Source: Achromobacter xylosoxidans | GTDB taxonomy: Bacteria; Pseudomonadota; Gammaproteobacteria; Burkholderiales; Burkholderiaceae_B | Assembly: GCF_002192695.1 (NCBI RefSeq) | Contig: NZ_MTLG01000008.1 | Coordinates: 1-64,000 of the forward strand | Direction: 5' to 3' | Length of the DNA stretch: 64,000 bases | Shown here: piece by piece, positions 52,080 through 62,680 of the stretch | Position numbering within the stretch: position 1 is the first letter of the stretch | Layout: every line of letters begins with the position of its first letter | Position numbers and translations under genes: made by a program | Notes under the pieces: model-generated | Databases searched by the model: none | What the model was told of the DNA's origin: nothing | The model's input: the letters and a program-made list of their open reading frames with translations, nothing else

Positions 52080-53201
52080 TCAGGCGGGATAGAGCGCGCC
52101 CAGGATGCGCGGGCCGCGCGCGCCGGTGACGGCGGGCAGGCCCGCCGGCCTGCGCTGCACGAAGGCTTGCGCCAGCCAGGCGAACGCCAGGGCCTCGACC
52201 TCCTGCGCCGGCACGCCCAGCGTATCCGTGGCGTGCACGGGCCGTTGCAGGCAGTACGCCAGCTCGCGCATCAAGCCCGCGTTGCGCGCGCCGCCGCCAC
52301 AGACGAAGACTTCCTGCGTGCCCGCCGCCACGGCATCGACGGCGTTGGCCACCGTGCGCGCCGTTAGGCGCTGCAACGTGGCCTGCACGTCCTGCGGCGC
52401 GGGCTTGGGGCCGTCGAACGCGGCCAGGCGATCGTCCAGCCATTGCATGTTGAACAGGTCGCGCCCGGTGGACTTGGGCGGGGGCAGGGCGAACCAGGGC
52501 TCGCTGGCCAGGAGCTGCTCCAGCAGTGGCGCCAGGACCTGCCCCGTCGCGGCCCAGCGGCCGTCCGCGTCATACGGCAGGCCCAGGTGGCGCTGGCACC
52601 AGCCGTCGAGCAGGACGTTGGCGGGGCCGGTATCGAAGCCGCGAGGCGCGTGTCCGGGCGTAAGCAGCGTCACATTGGCGATGCCGCCCAGATTGAGGAC
52701 GGCGCGGCCTTGCGGCGCGCCGAAGATGGCGGCATGGAAGGGCGGCACCAGCGGCGCGCCCTGGCCGCCCGCGGCCACGTCGCGGCTGCGGAAATCCGCC
52801 ACCACGTCGATGCCAGCCAGTTCCGCCAGCAGGGCGGGAGCATTGAGCTGCACCGTGTAGCCCAGGTCGGGGCGGTGCCGGACCGTCTGGCCGTGCGCAC
52901 CGATGGCGGTCACATCGCCGGCCGGCACGCCGGCTTGCTGGAGCAGGGCGGCCACGGCCTGAGCGTACAGGCGGGCGAGCCCGTTTGCAGCCAGCGCCGC
53001 GCGGGCCAGTTCGTCGTCGCCGGACTGGTTCAGGGCCAGCAGTTCGCGCCGCAGGTCCGCCGGCATGGGCAGGCTGGCGCTGGCGAGCACGGCCGGCGCC
53101 TGGCCGTCGTCCAGGCGCACCAGCACGCCGTCCACGCCGTCGAGGCTGGTACCCGACATCAGTCCGATATAGAGCTGCGCGTTAGTGGTGGAAGGATTCA
53201 C
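52080..53201 (-). CDS. anmK: anhydro-N-acetylmuramic acid kinase
   Basis: AnmK phosphorylates and opens 1,6-anhydro-MurNAc released from murein turnover. The 373 residues match the family. [19 protein letters not shown] is the ATP-binding start, [11 protein letters not shown] carries substrate contacts and [11 protein letters not shown] is the second phosphate-binding motif. The M23 peptidase gene lies 75 bp upstream on the same strand, behind its own terminator, so the two may be read separately. Confidence 0.95.
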   Translation of the reverse strand: MNPSTTNAQLYIGLMSGTSLDGVDGVLVRLDDGQAPAVLASASLPMPADLRRELLALNQSGDDELARAALAANGLARLYAQAVAALLQQAGVPAGDVTAIGAHGQTVRHRPDLGYTVQLNAPALLAELAGIDVVADFRSRDVAAGGQGAPLVPPFHAAIFGAPQGRAVLNLGGIANVTLLTPGHAPRGFDTGPANVLLDGWCQRHLGLPYDADGRWAATGQVLAPLLEQLLASEPWFALPPPKSTGRDLFNMQWLDDRLAAFDGPKPAPQDVQATLQRLTARTVANAVDAVAAGTQEVFVCGGGARNAGLMRELAYCLQRPVHATDTLGVPAQEVEALAFAWLAQAFVQRRPAGLPAVTGARGPRILGALYPA

Positions 53202-53211
53202 GGGGGCCTCG

Positions 53212-53255
53212 AAAAAGAAAAAGCGGCCGCGCAGCTGAAAGTGCGGGGCCGCTTT
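53212..53255 (-). terminator. terminator between the M23 peptidase gene and anmK
   Basis: On the minus strand, AAAGCGGCC pairs with GGCCGCTTT and is followed by TTCTTTTTC. It lies 22 bp past the peptidase stop. Confidence 0.75.
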
Positions 53256-53276
53256 CGACGGGACGTTGGGCCGGCT

Positions 53277-54686
53277 TTAGCGGCTGGCCACGTTGGTCAG
53301 GGCGTCGGGCAGGGTCTGCTGGAACTCGGTCAGCAGCTGGATCTGCGCCTTGTACGGTCCCACGGCCTGGTTGAAGGCGCGGACTTCGGCGGGTTCCAGG
53401 CTGCGGGCGACCGGCAGGTCCACCGACAGCGGATCGATAGGCTGGTTGTCCACGCGGAATTCGTAGTGCAGGTGCGGGCCGGTGGCCCAGCCGGTGGCGC
53501 CGACATAGCCCAGCAGCTGGCCCTGCGAAATCTTCGAACCCTTGGTGATGCCTTCGGCGATGCGGCTCTGGTGGGCGTACAGCGTCGAATACTTGCCGTG
53601 GTGCTTGACGATGACCACGTTGCCGTAGCCGTTCTGCCAGCCGGAGAATTCCACCGTGCCGTCGGCCGTGGCGTGGATCGGCGTGCCCGAGGGCGCGGCG
53701 TAGTCCACGCCCTTGTGTCCCGTCCAGGTCTTGTGGATGGGGTGCATGCGCATGCCGAACGTGGAGCTGATGCGGCTGAACTTCAGGGCGGTGCGCAGGA
53801 ACGCGCCGCGCAGGCTGGTGCCGTCGAAGTCGTAGTACGAACCGCTCTTTTCGTCGGGGCTGAACCAGACGGCGTTGTAGGTCTTGTCGCCGTTGATGAA
53901 TTCCAGGGCCAGCACGCGGCCGGCGCCCGCGTAGCGGCCGTCGTGCGAACGCACTTCGTAGACCACGCGGAACTGGTCACCCTGGCGCAGGTCGCGCAGG
54001 AAGTCGATCTTGGCGCTGAGGATGTCGGCCATCTGCATGGTGACCGAGTCCGGGATGCCGGCGGCGTCGGTGGCGCCGAACAGCGACGAGCGGATCGTGC
54101 CCACGGCGACGCGGGTCTGGCGCTCGGTGCTTTCAGTGATTTCCTCGGCCTTGTAGCTGTCGCCCGCGGGCGCGACGTGCAGCATGCGCGTCACGACCTG
54201 GCCATCCGCCTCGTTGCCGGGGGTGTGGATGTAACGCAGCCAGATCAGGTTGCCGGCCTCGTCGGTCGCGGCCTGTACCGAGCGGCCCGGGTACAGCTTG
54301 TAGATGCTGCGGGCGCTGGCTTCGTGCGTCAGGAAGGTCTGCAGGCTGGGCGCGTCCAGTTCCAGGCGCTGCAGCACCGCGGCCAGCGTGTCGCCGGCGC
54401 GGATCCGGGTTTCGCTGATGTAGGGGGCGGCGCTGGGAGTGCTGACTTCGACTTGCTCGGCGCTTAGCGGCAGGACGCTGCTGATGATGCGCGAAGGCGG
54501 GAGTTCGGTGCGGTCGGGTTGCTGCACCATGCCTAGGGCGGCGGCGCCTGCGAACAGACCAATGGCGGTGACGAGAAGAGTGCGGCGGAAAAGTCCCGAG
54601 CGCTGCGGCTTGGGCGCTACGGGCGCAAACACGGCAGCAACTTTGCGCTTGATGCTACTCGCCAGTTCGTGGAGGCCACGATTCAT
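53277..54686 (-). CDS. M23-family murein endopeptidase (MepM-like)
   Basis: A 469-residue membrane-anchored peptidase that should cut peptide cross-links in the periplasm. A basic N-terminus precedes a membrane helix (about residues 36-54); a LysM/OapA-like segment (about 90-140) follows. The LytM domain has its zinc ligands in HPIHKTWTGHKGVDYAAPSG (about residue 322) and HLHYE (about residue 405), both intact, so it should be active. The long Ala/Thr-poor middle part matches MepM. It is divergent from tyrS, a conserved neighbour pair in betaproteobacteria together with anmK. Confidence 0.93.
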   Translation of the reverse strand: MNRGLHELASSIKRKVAAVFAPVAPKPQRSGLFRRTLLVTAIGLFAGAAALGMVQQPDRTELPPSRIISSVLPLSAEQVEVSTPSAAPYISETRIRAGDTLAAVLQRLELDAPSLQTFLTHEASARSIYKLYPGRSVQAATDEAGNLIWLRYIHTPGNEADGQVVTRMLHVAPAGDSYKAEEITESTERQTRVAVGTIRSSLFGATDAAGIPDSVTMQMADILSAKIDFLRDLRQGDQFRVVYEVRSHDGRYAGAGRVLALEFINGDKTYNAVWFSPDEKSGSYYDFDGTSLRGAFLRTALKFSRISSTFGMRMHPIHKTWTGHKGVDYAAPSGTPIHATADGTVEFSGWQNGYGNVVIVKHHGKYSTLYAHQSRIAEGITKGSKISQGQLLGYVGATGWATGPHLHYEFRVDNQPIDPLSVDLPVARSLEPAEVRAFNQAVGPYKAQIQLLTEFQQTLPDALTNVASR

Positions 54687-54941
54687 CGTGAAGATACCCT
54701 CTCAGGTGGCTTGAGCTCGCAGGGTGCGTGACACGAACGGCCCTCGCGCGCACATTTTCGGGGCAAGGGCTGGCGCGGGGCGCATCTTGTGAACAACGGG
54801 GTGTAAACCGGACCACAACTGCGTATATATGGCAATTGCGTATGATTGGGCGGTATCCTAGCTGATTCGGCTAGAATTTTCGATAGTTTTCGTCACTTTT
54901 TACACCTTTTTATCGGCTGAAGCCGAGTTGGTCCCCCTGCC
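54687..54941. promoter_or_regulatory. divergent region between M23 peptidase gene and tyrS
   Basis: A 255-bp gap, AT-rich from 54810 to 54910. TAGAAT at 54872-54877 is a possible -10 for tyrS; no well-spaced -35 is clear. No T-box-like or other RNA element is evident. Confidence 0.35.
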
Positions 54942-56171
54942 ATGTCATCCTCAGAAGCCCCGATTACCCCCGAAGTCGAAGCAGACCTGCGTATAGCGAA
55001 GCGCGGCTGCGACGAGTTGCTGGTCGAGTCCGAATTCGCCCGCAAGCTTGCCAGGAGCCGCGCCACGGGCGTGCCCCTGCGCATCAAATTGGGGCTGGAT
55101 CCGACCGCGCCGGACATCCACCTGGGCCACACGGTGGTGCTGAACAAGATGCGCCAGCTGCAGGACATGGGGCACAACGTCATCTTCCTGATCGGCGACT
55201 TCACCTCCACCATCGGCGACCCCAGCGGCCGCAACAACACCCGCCCGCCGCTCACGCGCGAACAGATCGAGGCCAACGCCAAGACCTATTACGCCCAGGC
55301 CAGCCTGGTGCTGGATCCGGCCCGCACCGAGATCCGCTACAACTCCGAATGGTGCGATCCGCTGGGCGCGCGCGGCATGATCCAGCTCGCGTCGCGCTAC
55401 ACGGTCGCGCGCATGATGGAGCGCGAGGACTTCACCAAGCGCTTCAAGGGCGGCATTCCGATTTCGGTCCATGAATTCTTGTATCCGCTGATGCAGGGCT
55501 ATGACTCGGTGGCGCTGAAGTCCGATCTGGAGCTGGGGGGCACCGATCAGAAGTTCAACCTGCTGGTCGGGCGCGAGCTGCAAAAAGAGTATGGCCAGGA
55601 GCCGCAGTGCATCTTGACGATGCCCTTGCTGGTCGGGACGGATGGCGTAGAGAAGATGTCCAAGTCCAAGGGCAACTACATCGGCATTTCGGAGTCGCCC
55701 GATTCGATGTTCGGCAAGCTCATGTCGATTTCCGACACGCTGATGTGGCGCTACTTCGAGCTGCTGTCGTTCCGCTCGTTGGAAGACATCGCCGCGCTCA
55801 AGCAGGAGATTGACGGTGGCCGCAACCCGCGCGATGCCAAGGTCATGCTGGCCCAGGAAATCATTGCGCGCTTCCATTCCGCCAAGGCCGCCGAAGAGGC
55901 GCTGGCCTCGTTCGAGGCCCGTTTCCGCGACGGCGCGATCCCCGATGACATGCCTGAGGTGAACATCGGCGGCGCGCCGGTGGGCATCCTGAAGCTGCTG
56001 CGCGAAGCCGGCCTGGTCGCGTCGGGCTCGGAAGCGCAGCGCAACGTCGAGCAGGGCGGGGTGCGCGTCAACGGTGATCGCGTGGAAGACAAATCGTTGC
56101 AATTGCCGGCGGGGACTTACGTCGTTCAGGTGGGCAAGCGCAAATTTGCGCGTGTTAACTTGAACCCATGA
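54942..56171 (+). CDS. tyrS: tyrosyl-tRNA synthetase
   Basis: A class I synthetase of 409 residues, of the TyrZ-like subgroup. The HIGH-type motif is DIHLGH and the KMSKS loop is KMSKSKGN. The C-terminal S4-like RNA-binding domain reads [15 protein letters not shown]. The HLGH and KMSKS versions separate this branch from E. coli TyrS. The PEBP-family gene follows 72 bp downstream. Confidence 0.95.
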   Translation: MSSSEAPITPEVEADLRIAKRGCDELLVESEFARKLARSRATGVPLRIKLGLDPTAPDIHLGHTVVLNKMRQLQDMGHNVIFLIGDFTSTIGDPSGRNNTRPPLTREQIEANAKTYYAQASLVLDPARTEIRYNSEWCDPLGARGMIQLASRYTVARMMEREDFTKRFKGGIPISVHEFLYPLMQGYDSVALKSDLELGGTDQKFNLLVGRELQKEYGQEPQCILTMPLLVGTDGVEKMSKSKGNYIGISESPDSMFGKLMSISDTLMWRYFELLSFRSLEDIAALKQEIDGGRNPRDAKVMLAQEIIARFHSAKAAEEALASFEARFRDGAIPDDMPEVNIGGAPVGILKLLREAGLVASGSEAQRNVEQGGVRVNGDRVEDKSLQLPAGTYVVQVGKRKFARVNLNP

Positions 56172-56243
56172 TTGCGAAGTTTTGATACGCTGAGGGTACA
56201 GACAGGGGCAGTGGGGCCTTTGCGGCACTTCAAGGAGCACGAC

Positions 56244-56897
56244 ATGAAACTTTCGAGTTTGTCCTTTTCCGATAACGAGTCGATTCCCGAACGCTACGCC
56301 TTCGGCAGGATCGATGCGCAATCGCACGTCGCGCTGGCAGACAACTTCAACCCGCAGTTTTCCTGGGACGACGTTCCGGCGGGCACGCAGTCGTTTGCCT
56401 TGATCTGCCACGACCCCGATGTGCCCTCCGAGCCCGACGACGTCAACCAGGAAGGCCGCGAGGTGTCGGCCAGCCTGCCCCGCGTGGACTTTTTCCACTG
56501 GGTGCTGGTCGACCTGCCGGCCGACCTGCGCGACATCGAGGAAGGCACCTTTTCCAGCGGCATCACGCCGCGCGGCAAGGGCGGTCCGCTGGCGCCGATG
56601 GACGCGCGCCAGGGCATCAACTCGTACTCGTCATGGTTCGCCAACGACCACGACATGAGCGGCGACTACTTCGGCTATGACGGCCCGTGCCCGCCCTGGA
56701 ACGACGCGATCCCGCACCGCTACGTCTTCACCCTGTACGCGCTGGACGTGCCCACGTTGAACCTGCAGGGTTCCTTCACCGGCGAGGACGCGCTGCGCGC
56801 CATCCAGAAGCATGTGCTGGCGCAGGCGTCGCTGACGGGTACCTATACGCTCAATCCGAAGCTGGCTCCCAAGCAGATCGGCGCGACCTCGGCCTGA
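56244..56897 (+). CDS. YbhB/YbcL-type PEBP-family protein
   Basis: A 217-residue phosphatidylethanolamine-binding-like protein without a signal peptide. NPQFSWDDVPAGTQSFALICHDPD and HWVLVDLPAD form the anion-binding pocket, and YDGPCPPWNDAIPHRY is the other signature block. Bacterial members have no firm function. AAGGAG precedes the ATG at 56244; the frame upstream of it overlaps the tyrS 3' region. Confidence 0.9.
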   Translation: MKLSSLSFSDNESIPERYAFGRIDAQSHVALADNFNPQFSWDDVPAGTQSFALICHDPDVPSEPDDVNQEGREVSASLPRVDFFHWVLVDLPADLRDIEEGTFSSGITPRGKGGPLAPMDARQGINSYSSWFANDHDMSGDYFGYDGPCPPWNDAIPHRYVFTLYALDVPTLNLQGSFTGEDALRAIQKHVLAQASLTGTYTLNPKLAPKQIGATSA

Positions 56898-56914
56898 TCC
56901 CGCCCGCCACAAAA

Positions 56915-56942
56915 AAGGCCGCAGAATCTGCGGCCTTTTTTT
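56915..56942. terminator. bidirectional terminator after the PEBP gene
   Basis: A 10-bp stem (AAGGCCGCAG/CTGCGGCCTT) with an AAT loop, flanked by AAAAAA and TTTTTTT. It also serves the convergent LysE-type gene. Confidence 0.92.
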
Positions 56943-56954
56943 CGTCCGGGAGGT

Positions 56955-57593
56955 TCAGCCCACGGCGCGCTTGAGCCGCAGCAGCGCCACGCCAAAGCTG
57001 ATGAAGATGGTTCCGACCAGCCGGTTGATCCAGGTCACGATGCGGGGCTGGCGCAGCAGGCGCCGGGCGCGATGGGCCAGCGTGCCGTAGGCCAGCAAGG
57101 ACCCCAGCGACATGGCCATGAAGATGCCCGTCAGAATGAAGAATTGCGGCAGCAGCGGTTCGGCGGCGTTGAGGAACTGTGGAAACAGGGCGGTGAAGAA
57201 CAGGATGGGCTTGGGATTCAACGTCGCCACCAGGGCGGCTTCCAGATAGAGCCGGCTGGCGCCGCGCGGCGCTTGGCCGGCAGCGTCGGGCGCAGGCGGC
57301 GCGATGTTCGAGCGCCCCAGAAGATGACGCAGGCCGATGTAGAGCAAATAGGCAGCCCCGGCCAGCTTCAGGATCGTGAACAGCAGGGCGGACGATTGCA
57401 GCACCATGCCCAGCCCCAGCATGGCGGCGGCCGACAGCAGGAACAGCCCAGTGACATTACCCAGGGTGGAGGGCAGCACGGCCCGCCATCCACCCGCCGC
57501 GCCGTTGCGGATGGCCAGCATGGTGGCAGGACCGGGGCTGATGACGCTGACCGCAGCTACTAATGAGTAGGTTATGAGCGTGGCGCTTTGCAT
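56955..57593 (-). CDS. LysE/RhtB-family amino-acid exporter
   Basis: A 212-residue, six-helix exporter. SVISPGPATMLAIRNGAAGGWRA is the family N-terminal signature and LNPKPILFFTALFPQF the middle block. Substrates of RhtB members include homoserine, threonine and leucine; which applies here is unknown. The next gene upstream, glyA, is divergent. Confidence 0.9.
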   Translation of the reverse strand: MQSATLITYSLVAAVSVISPGPATMLAIRNGAAGGWRAVLPSTLGNVTGLFLLSAAAMLGLGMVLQSSALLFTILKLAGAAYLLYIGLRHLLGRSNIAPPAPDAAGQAPRGASRLYLEAALVATLNPKPILFFTALFPQFLNAAEPLLPQFFILTGIFMAMSLGSLLAYGTLAHRARRLLRQPRIVTWINRLVGTIFISFGVALLRLKRAVG

Positions 57594-57798
57594 GAAAGTT
57601 TCTCAAGTCGGGTTGAGACGGGTTTTCGGCCCGCGGAGGATGGCGTGGTTTTCGCGCCCGTCCAGGGAATTTTGCCCGGGTTCCAGGCATTTTGGGAGCA
57701 ATCGATTCTGCCTGACGCGGTAAACTATCCGTCATTCTCCGGGTTTACCCACCCGGGCGCAGTTTCCTCCTCTCTTACCGCCTCAGGAACCCCCCGTC

Positions 57799-59049
<1,251 letters not shown>

Positions 59050-59094
59050 TCGAGCATCCCTGCGGCGGGCTGCGACCCGGCCGCAGCGGTCCAC

Positions 59095-59124
59095 AAGGGA
59101 CGGCCCCGCAAGGCGCCGTCCCTT
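59095..59124 (+). terminator. terminator of glyA
   Basis: A 10-bp stem (AAGGGACGGC/GCCGTCCCTT) with a 10-nt loop, then TTGCTTT. The U-tract is weak. Confidence 0.65.
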
Positions 59125-59255
59125 TGCTTTCGGGGCGACCGACGCCGCCCTGGTAAAAAATACGGGGGCGGATTAGCCTGTATTGACGCTGGCGGCCGGG
59201 CGCCTCGTTACAATATGCTCAAATATTGCCCTTTCAGTGCCTTTAGGGATCACAC

Positions 59256-59735
59256 ATGCGGTGTCCATTTTGCGGCAATGCCGAAACGCAGGTCGTAGAC
59301 AGCCGGGTCTCCGAAGAAGGCGACGCCATACGCCGTCGCCGTCGCTGCCTGTCCTGTGACAAGCGTTTCACCACCTATGAACGGGTGGAACTCGCCATGC
59401 CTTCCATCGTGAAGCGCAACGGCAGCCGCAGCGATTACGATCCCGGCAAGCTGCGTGCCAGCCTGAGCCTAGCGCTGCGCAAGCGCCCCGTCAGCACGGA
59501 AGACGTGGACGCCGCGGTCGCACGCATCGAAGAGCAACTGCTGGCCAGCGGACTGCGCGAAGTGCCCAGCGAACACATAGGCGAGCTCGTCATGACCGAA
59601 CTGCGCAAGCTCGACAAGGTGGCGTATGTGCGCTTCGCTTCGGTCTACAAGAGCTTCGAGGACATCGGCGAATTCGTCGAGGCCATCCGCGAGATGCAGG
59701 GTCCGCTGCTGCCGGGCAAGCTGCGCAAGGACTAG
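59256..59735 (+). CDS. nrdR: ribonucleotide-reductase transcriptional repressor NrdR
   Basis: A 159-residue repressor of nrd genes that senses ATP/dATP. The N-terminal zinc ribbon has CPFC and CLSC, followed by the DNA-contacting Arg-rich [16 protein letters not shown]. The ATP-cone is residues about 48-140 ([17 protein letters not shown]). TACAAT at 59209-59214 is a possible -10, with TTGACG 20 bp upstream. Its expected targets, paired boxes over the nrdAB promoter, are visible at 22691-22735. Confidence 0.97.
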   Translation: MRCPFCGNAETQVVDSRVSEEGDAIRRRRRCLSCDKRFTTYERVELAMPSIVKRNGSRSDYDPGKLRASLSLALRKRPVSTEDVDAAVARIEEQLLASGLREVPSEHIGELVMTELRKLDKVAYVRFASVYKSFEDIGEFVEAIREMQGPLLPGKLRKD

Positions 59736-59782
59736 CTGTTCGGCTCAAGGTCCGCGGCCGGCTGGCGCCACGGAAGCAGGAA

Positions 59783-59808
59783 AATGACGGCGCTGCGGCG
59801 CCGTCATT
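59783..59808. terminator. hairpin between nrdR and the GlxA-type regulator
   Basis: An 11-bp perfect stem (AATGACGGCGC/GCGCCGTCATT) with a TGCG loop. On the minus strand it overlaps the stop codon of the regulator gene and is followed by TTTTCC. Confidence 0.65.
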
Positions 59809-60769
59809 GCATGGCGGGTGCCGAACGCGCGAGGCTGGGCGTCAGCGGCTGGAATTTGCGCCAGACGCGGCGCATGTGCTGCGCCGATCCAAAACCCGAC
59901 TTCTCGGCCACCCGCTCCAGGTCCAGCCGGGTATCGCGCAGCAGGTCACGCGCCAGCGCCACGCGTATCTGATAGAGGTAGTCCATCGGCGTGCAGCCCG
60001 CGTGTTCGCGGAATAGCCGGGTCAGATGGCGCGCGCTGGTGTGCGCCTGGTCCGCCAGCGATTGCGCCGACCAGGGCGCCGCCGGATCGCGGACGACCGC
60101 GTCCTGCACCCGGTGCACGCCCGGATGCAGGTGGCTGCGGTGGTCCAGCCAGGGCGACAGCGTGGAATCCGTGCCGGCGCGCCGCTGGTAGACCACCATG
60201 TCGCGCGCGGTTTCGCTGGCCACGCGCGGTCCGCAATGGCGCGACACCATGTGCAGCGCCAGGTCGATGCCGGCCGTGATGCCGGCGCTGCTGACCAGCT
60301 TGCCGTCCTCGACGAAGATGCGGTTGTCATGCAGCCGCGCGCTTGGGTCGATGCTGGCCAACTGTTCCAGGCAGGTGTGGTGGGTGGTGCAGTCGCGCTG
60401 CCGCGTCAGCCCGGCAGCGGCGGCGAACAGGGCGCCGGCGCATACCGTCATCAGCGTGAAGCCGTCCGCGGGATGGCGGACGGCCAGCCAGTCGATGATG
60501 GCGCGCGAGTCGGGGTCGTCCAGGCGCGTGGGCTTGCCCACCACGCCCGAAATGATCACCAGGGCCTCGGGCGGCAGACTGGCCGGCAGGGCCTGGATAT
60601 GCGCTAGATGCAGGCCGGGCAGGCCGCTTTCGACCTCCCGGGAGGGGCCGCAAAAGTGCTGTTCGAAGGCGCCGGGAACCAGCTTGTTGGCCACGCGGAA
60701 GGCCTCCGCCGGACCTGCGACGTCCAGCAGCACGATGCCCCGCGTCAGCACGAAATACACCGGAACCAT
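59804..60769 (-). CDS. GlxA-type AraC-family transcriptional regulator
   Basis: A 321-residue regulator: an N-terminal DJ-1/PfpI-like domain (about 1-190; nucleophile-elbow-like TVCAGALFAAAAGL near residue 108) and a C-terminal AraC helix-turn-helix pair (SLADQAHTSARHLTRLFREH and LERVAEKSGFGSAQHMRRVW). GAGGG precedes the ATG at 60769. It lies 17 bp after the cysteine-hydrolase gene on the same strand and may control it. Effector unknown. Confidence 0.9.
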   Translation of the reverse strand: MVPVYFVLTRGIVLLDVAGPAEAFRVANKLVPGAFEQHFCGPSREVESGLPGLHLAHIQALPASLPPEALVIISGVVGKPTRLDDPDSRAIIDWLAVRHPADGFTLMTVCAGALFAAAAGLTRQRDCTTHHTCLEQLASIDPSARLHDNRIFVEDGKLVSSAGITAGIDLALHMVSRHCGPRVASETARDMVVYQRRAGTDSTLSPWLDHRSHLHPGVHRVQDAVVRDPAAPWSAQSLADQAHTSARHLTRLFREHAGCTPMDYLYQIRVALARDLLRDTRLDLERVAEKSGFGSAQHMRRVWRKFQPLTPSLARSAPAMQ

Positions 60770-60786
60770 GCGGCCCTCTGTCAGCG

Positions 60787-61350
60787 TCAGGCCGCCAGCG
60801 CGTCGGCCGCGCGCGCGATGCGGGCAAAACGCCCTTGCAGCACCAGCTCGGTCCGGTCGCGGATTTCGGCCGGCGTGTAGTGCTGGCCGGACGGGCTCTG
60901 CATGGCGAAGGTCAGCGTGGCGTCGGTGGGAAACACCACCTTGTAGCCGGCGTCGCTGGCATGGCGCGAGGTGGTTTCGCAGCACTGTTCGGTGCGGATG
61001 CCGCTGACGATGATGCCTTCGATGCCGTGCTTCGCCAGCCAGTCCTGCAGGCTGGCGCCGTCCGCGTCCTTGGCGTAGAGCGAGGAATGCACGGTCTTGT
61101 GGAACACGGCGGTGGGGGCGATGCGCAATTCCTTGAGCGTCTTGACGTGCCCGGAGGCCAGCGAAAAGGGGTTGGCGGGGTCGTCCGACACGCTGGTGTG
61201 GAACACCTGCAGCACCGGAATGTCGCGGGCCTGGGCCTCGTCGATCAGGGACTGGATCCGTTCCACGAAGGCGGGGTACTCGGTTTCATCCCAAAACGGA
61301 CGTTGCCGGAAAGAGTCTTGTACATCGATGACGATCAGTGCTTGTTTCAT
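60787..61350 (-). CDS. isochorismatase-fold cysteine hydrolase
   Basis: A 187-residue hydrolase with the triad Asp9 (IVIDVQDSF), Lys85 (VFHKTVHSS) and Cys123 (RTEQCCETTS). The EQCCET variant is common in proteins of this group paired with GlxA-type regulators. The substrate is unknown. It differs clearly from the RutB-like hydrolase at 35890-36582. Divergent from ribD. Confidence 0.87.
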   Translation of the reverse strand: MKQALIVIDVQDSFRQRPFWDETEYPAFVERIQSLIDEAQARDIPVLQVFHTSVSDDPANPFSLASGHVKTLKELRIAPTAVFHKTVHSSLYAKDADGASLQDWLAKHGIEGIIVSGIRTEQCCETTSRHASDAGYKVVFPTDATLTFAMQSPSGQHYTPAEIRDRTELVLQGRFARIARAADALAA

Positions 61351-61515
61351 GGACCACGCTCCTGGAGCGACAATTGTAGGGGTGTGATGTTATTTTTACT
61401 GCAATCCAGCGTTGCGGCGAGCGCGCCGAAAGACGGCTGTCGGCCCAAAACGGACATCAGCGGCCGGCGCGGCCGGGCCCCCCAGCGCGGCCGCCTGCCC
61501 GCCCTGCGGCGGACA

Positions 61516-61521
61516 TACAAT
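61516..61521 (+). promoter_or_regulatory. -10 hexamer TACAAT placed 7 bp before the ribD start
   Basis: TACAAT matches the -10 consensus at five of six positions and ends 7 bp before the ATG at 61529. There is no good -35 or ribosome binding site, so a leaderless transcript is possible. Confidence 0.35.
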
Positions 61522-61528
61522 CCTGGAC

Positions 61529-62680
61529 ATGATGATTCCCAGCGACAACGACGACATTTTCTGGATGCGGCGCGCCCTGGCGCTGGCGCAGACCGTCATG
61601 TACACCACCGCGCCCAATCCCCGGGTCGGCTGCGTGATCGTGCGCGACGGGCAGGTGTTGGGCGAAGGGGCGACGCAGCCTCCCGGCGGTCCGCACGCGG
61701 AAGTCTGCGCCCTGCGCGACGCCCAGGCGCGCGGCGAGTCCGTGGCCGGCGCCACGCTCTACGTCACCCTGGAGCCTTGCAGCCATTTCGGCCGCACGCC
61801 GCCCTGCGTGGACGCCGTGCTCGCGGCCCGGCCCGCGCGGGTGGTGGTGGCCATAGGCGATCCCAATCCGCTGGTCAACGGCCAGGGGCTGGCACGCCTG
61901 CGAGATGCCGGCATCGCGGTGACCGCCGGCGTCTGCCGCGCGGAAGCGCTGGCCATCAACGCGGGATTCATCTCGCGCATGAGCCGCGGCCTGCCGTGGG
62001 TGTGGATGAAGATGGCGGCGTCGCTGGACGGGCGCAGCGCGCTGCATAACGGCGTCTCGCAATGGATCACCGGGTCCGAGGCCCGCGCCGACGGGCACCG
62101 CTGGCGCGCCCGTGCCTGCCTTGTCCTGACCGGCATGGGCACCGTGCTGAAGGATGATCCGCAGCTCAACGTCAGGAACGTGGATACGCCCCGCCAGCCG
62201 CGCAAGGCGGTGGTGGACGGCCGTTTCGAAATCCCCGAGGATGCGCGGCTGTTCGATGGCGCCGAGGTCATCATCTTTACGGCCCGTGCCGATGATGCCA
62301 AGGCCGCGCGCCTGCAGGCCAGGAATGCCCGCGTGGTGCTGCTGCCGGGCGAGGCGCCCGGCCGGGTCGACCTGCCGGCGATGATGCGCTGGCTGGCGCA
62401 GGAACAGTTCAACGAGGTCCACGTGGAAGCCGGGGCGGGGCTGAGCGGCGCGCTGGTCGCCGCGGGCTGCGTGGACGAACTGCTGCTGTACCTGGCGCCG
62501 GTGCTGCTGGGCGATGCGGCCGGCATGGTCCGCCTGCCCATGCTCGAGCACCTGGACGGCGCCCGGCGCTACGAATTCATCGAGACCGCGCCGGTGGGCG
62601 CGGATCTACGCGTGCGCGCCAGGGTGGCCGACACCTGGAACCAGCTGACGCAGCGGGTGGCGCTGCCGGAGCTGTCCTAG
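61529..62680 (+). CDS. ribD: bifunctional riboflavin deaminase/reductase
   Basis: RibD carries out the second and third steps of riboflavin synthesis. The 383-residue protein has an N-terminal deaminase with the zinc site HAEVCAL and PCSHFGRTPPC, and a C-terminal reductase (MKMAASLDGRSAL, TGMGTVLKDDPQLNVR). The ATG at 61529 is followed by a second ATG; either could be used. Its stop shares the palindrome CTAG with the stop of the convergent next gene. Confidence 0.95.
   Translation: MMIPSDNDDIFWMRRALALAQTVMYTTAPNPRVGCVIVRDGQVLGEGATQPPGGPHAEVCALRDAQARGESVAGATLYVTLEPCSHFGRTPPCVDAVLAARPARVVVAIGDPNPLVNGQGLARLRDAGIAVTAGVCRAEALAINAGFISRMSRGLPWVWMKMAASLDGRSALHNGVSQWITGSEARADGHRWRARACLVLTGMGTVLKDDPQLNVRNVDTPRQPRKAVVDGRFEIPEDARLFDGAEVIIFTARADDAKAARLQARNARVVLLPGEAPGRVDLPAMMRWLAQEQFNEVHVEAGAGLSGALVAAGCVDELLLYLAPVLLGDAAGMVRLPMLEHLDGARRYEFIETAPVGADLRVRARVADTWNQLTQRVALPELS

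Noticed and set aside
59183-59214. TTGACG/TACAAT as the nrdR promoter
   Set aside because: Spacing of 20 bp is too long for a confident sigma70 call; only noted in the nrdR entry.
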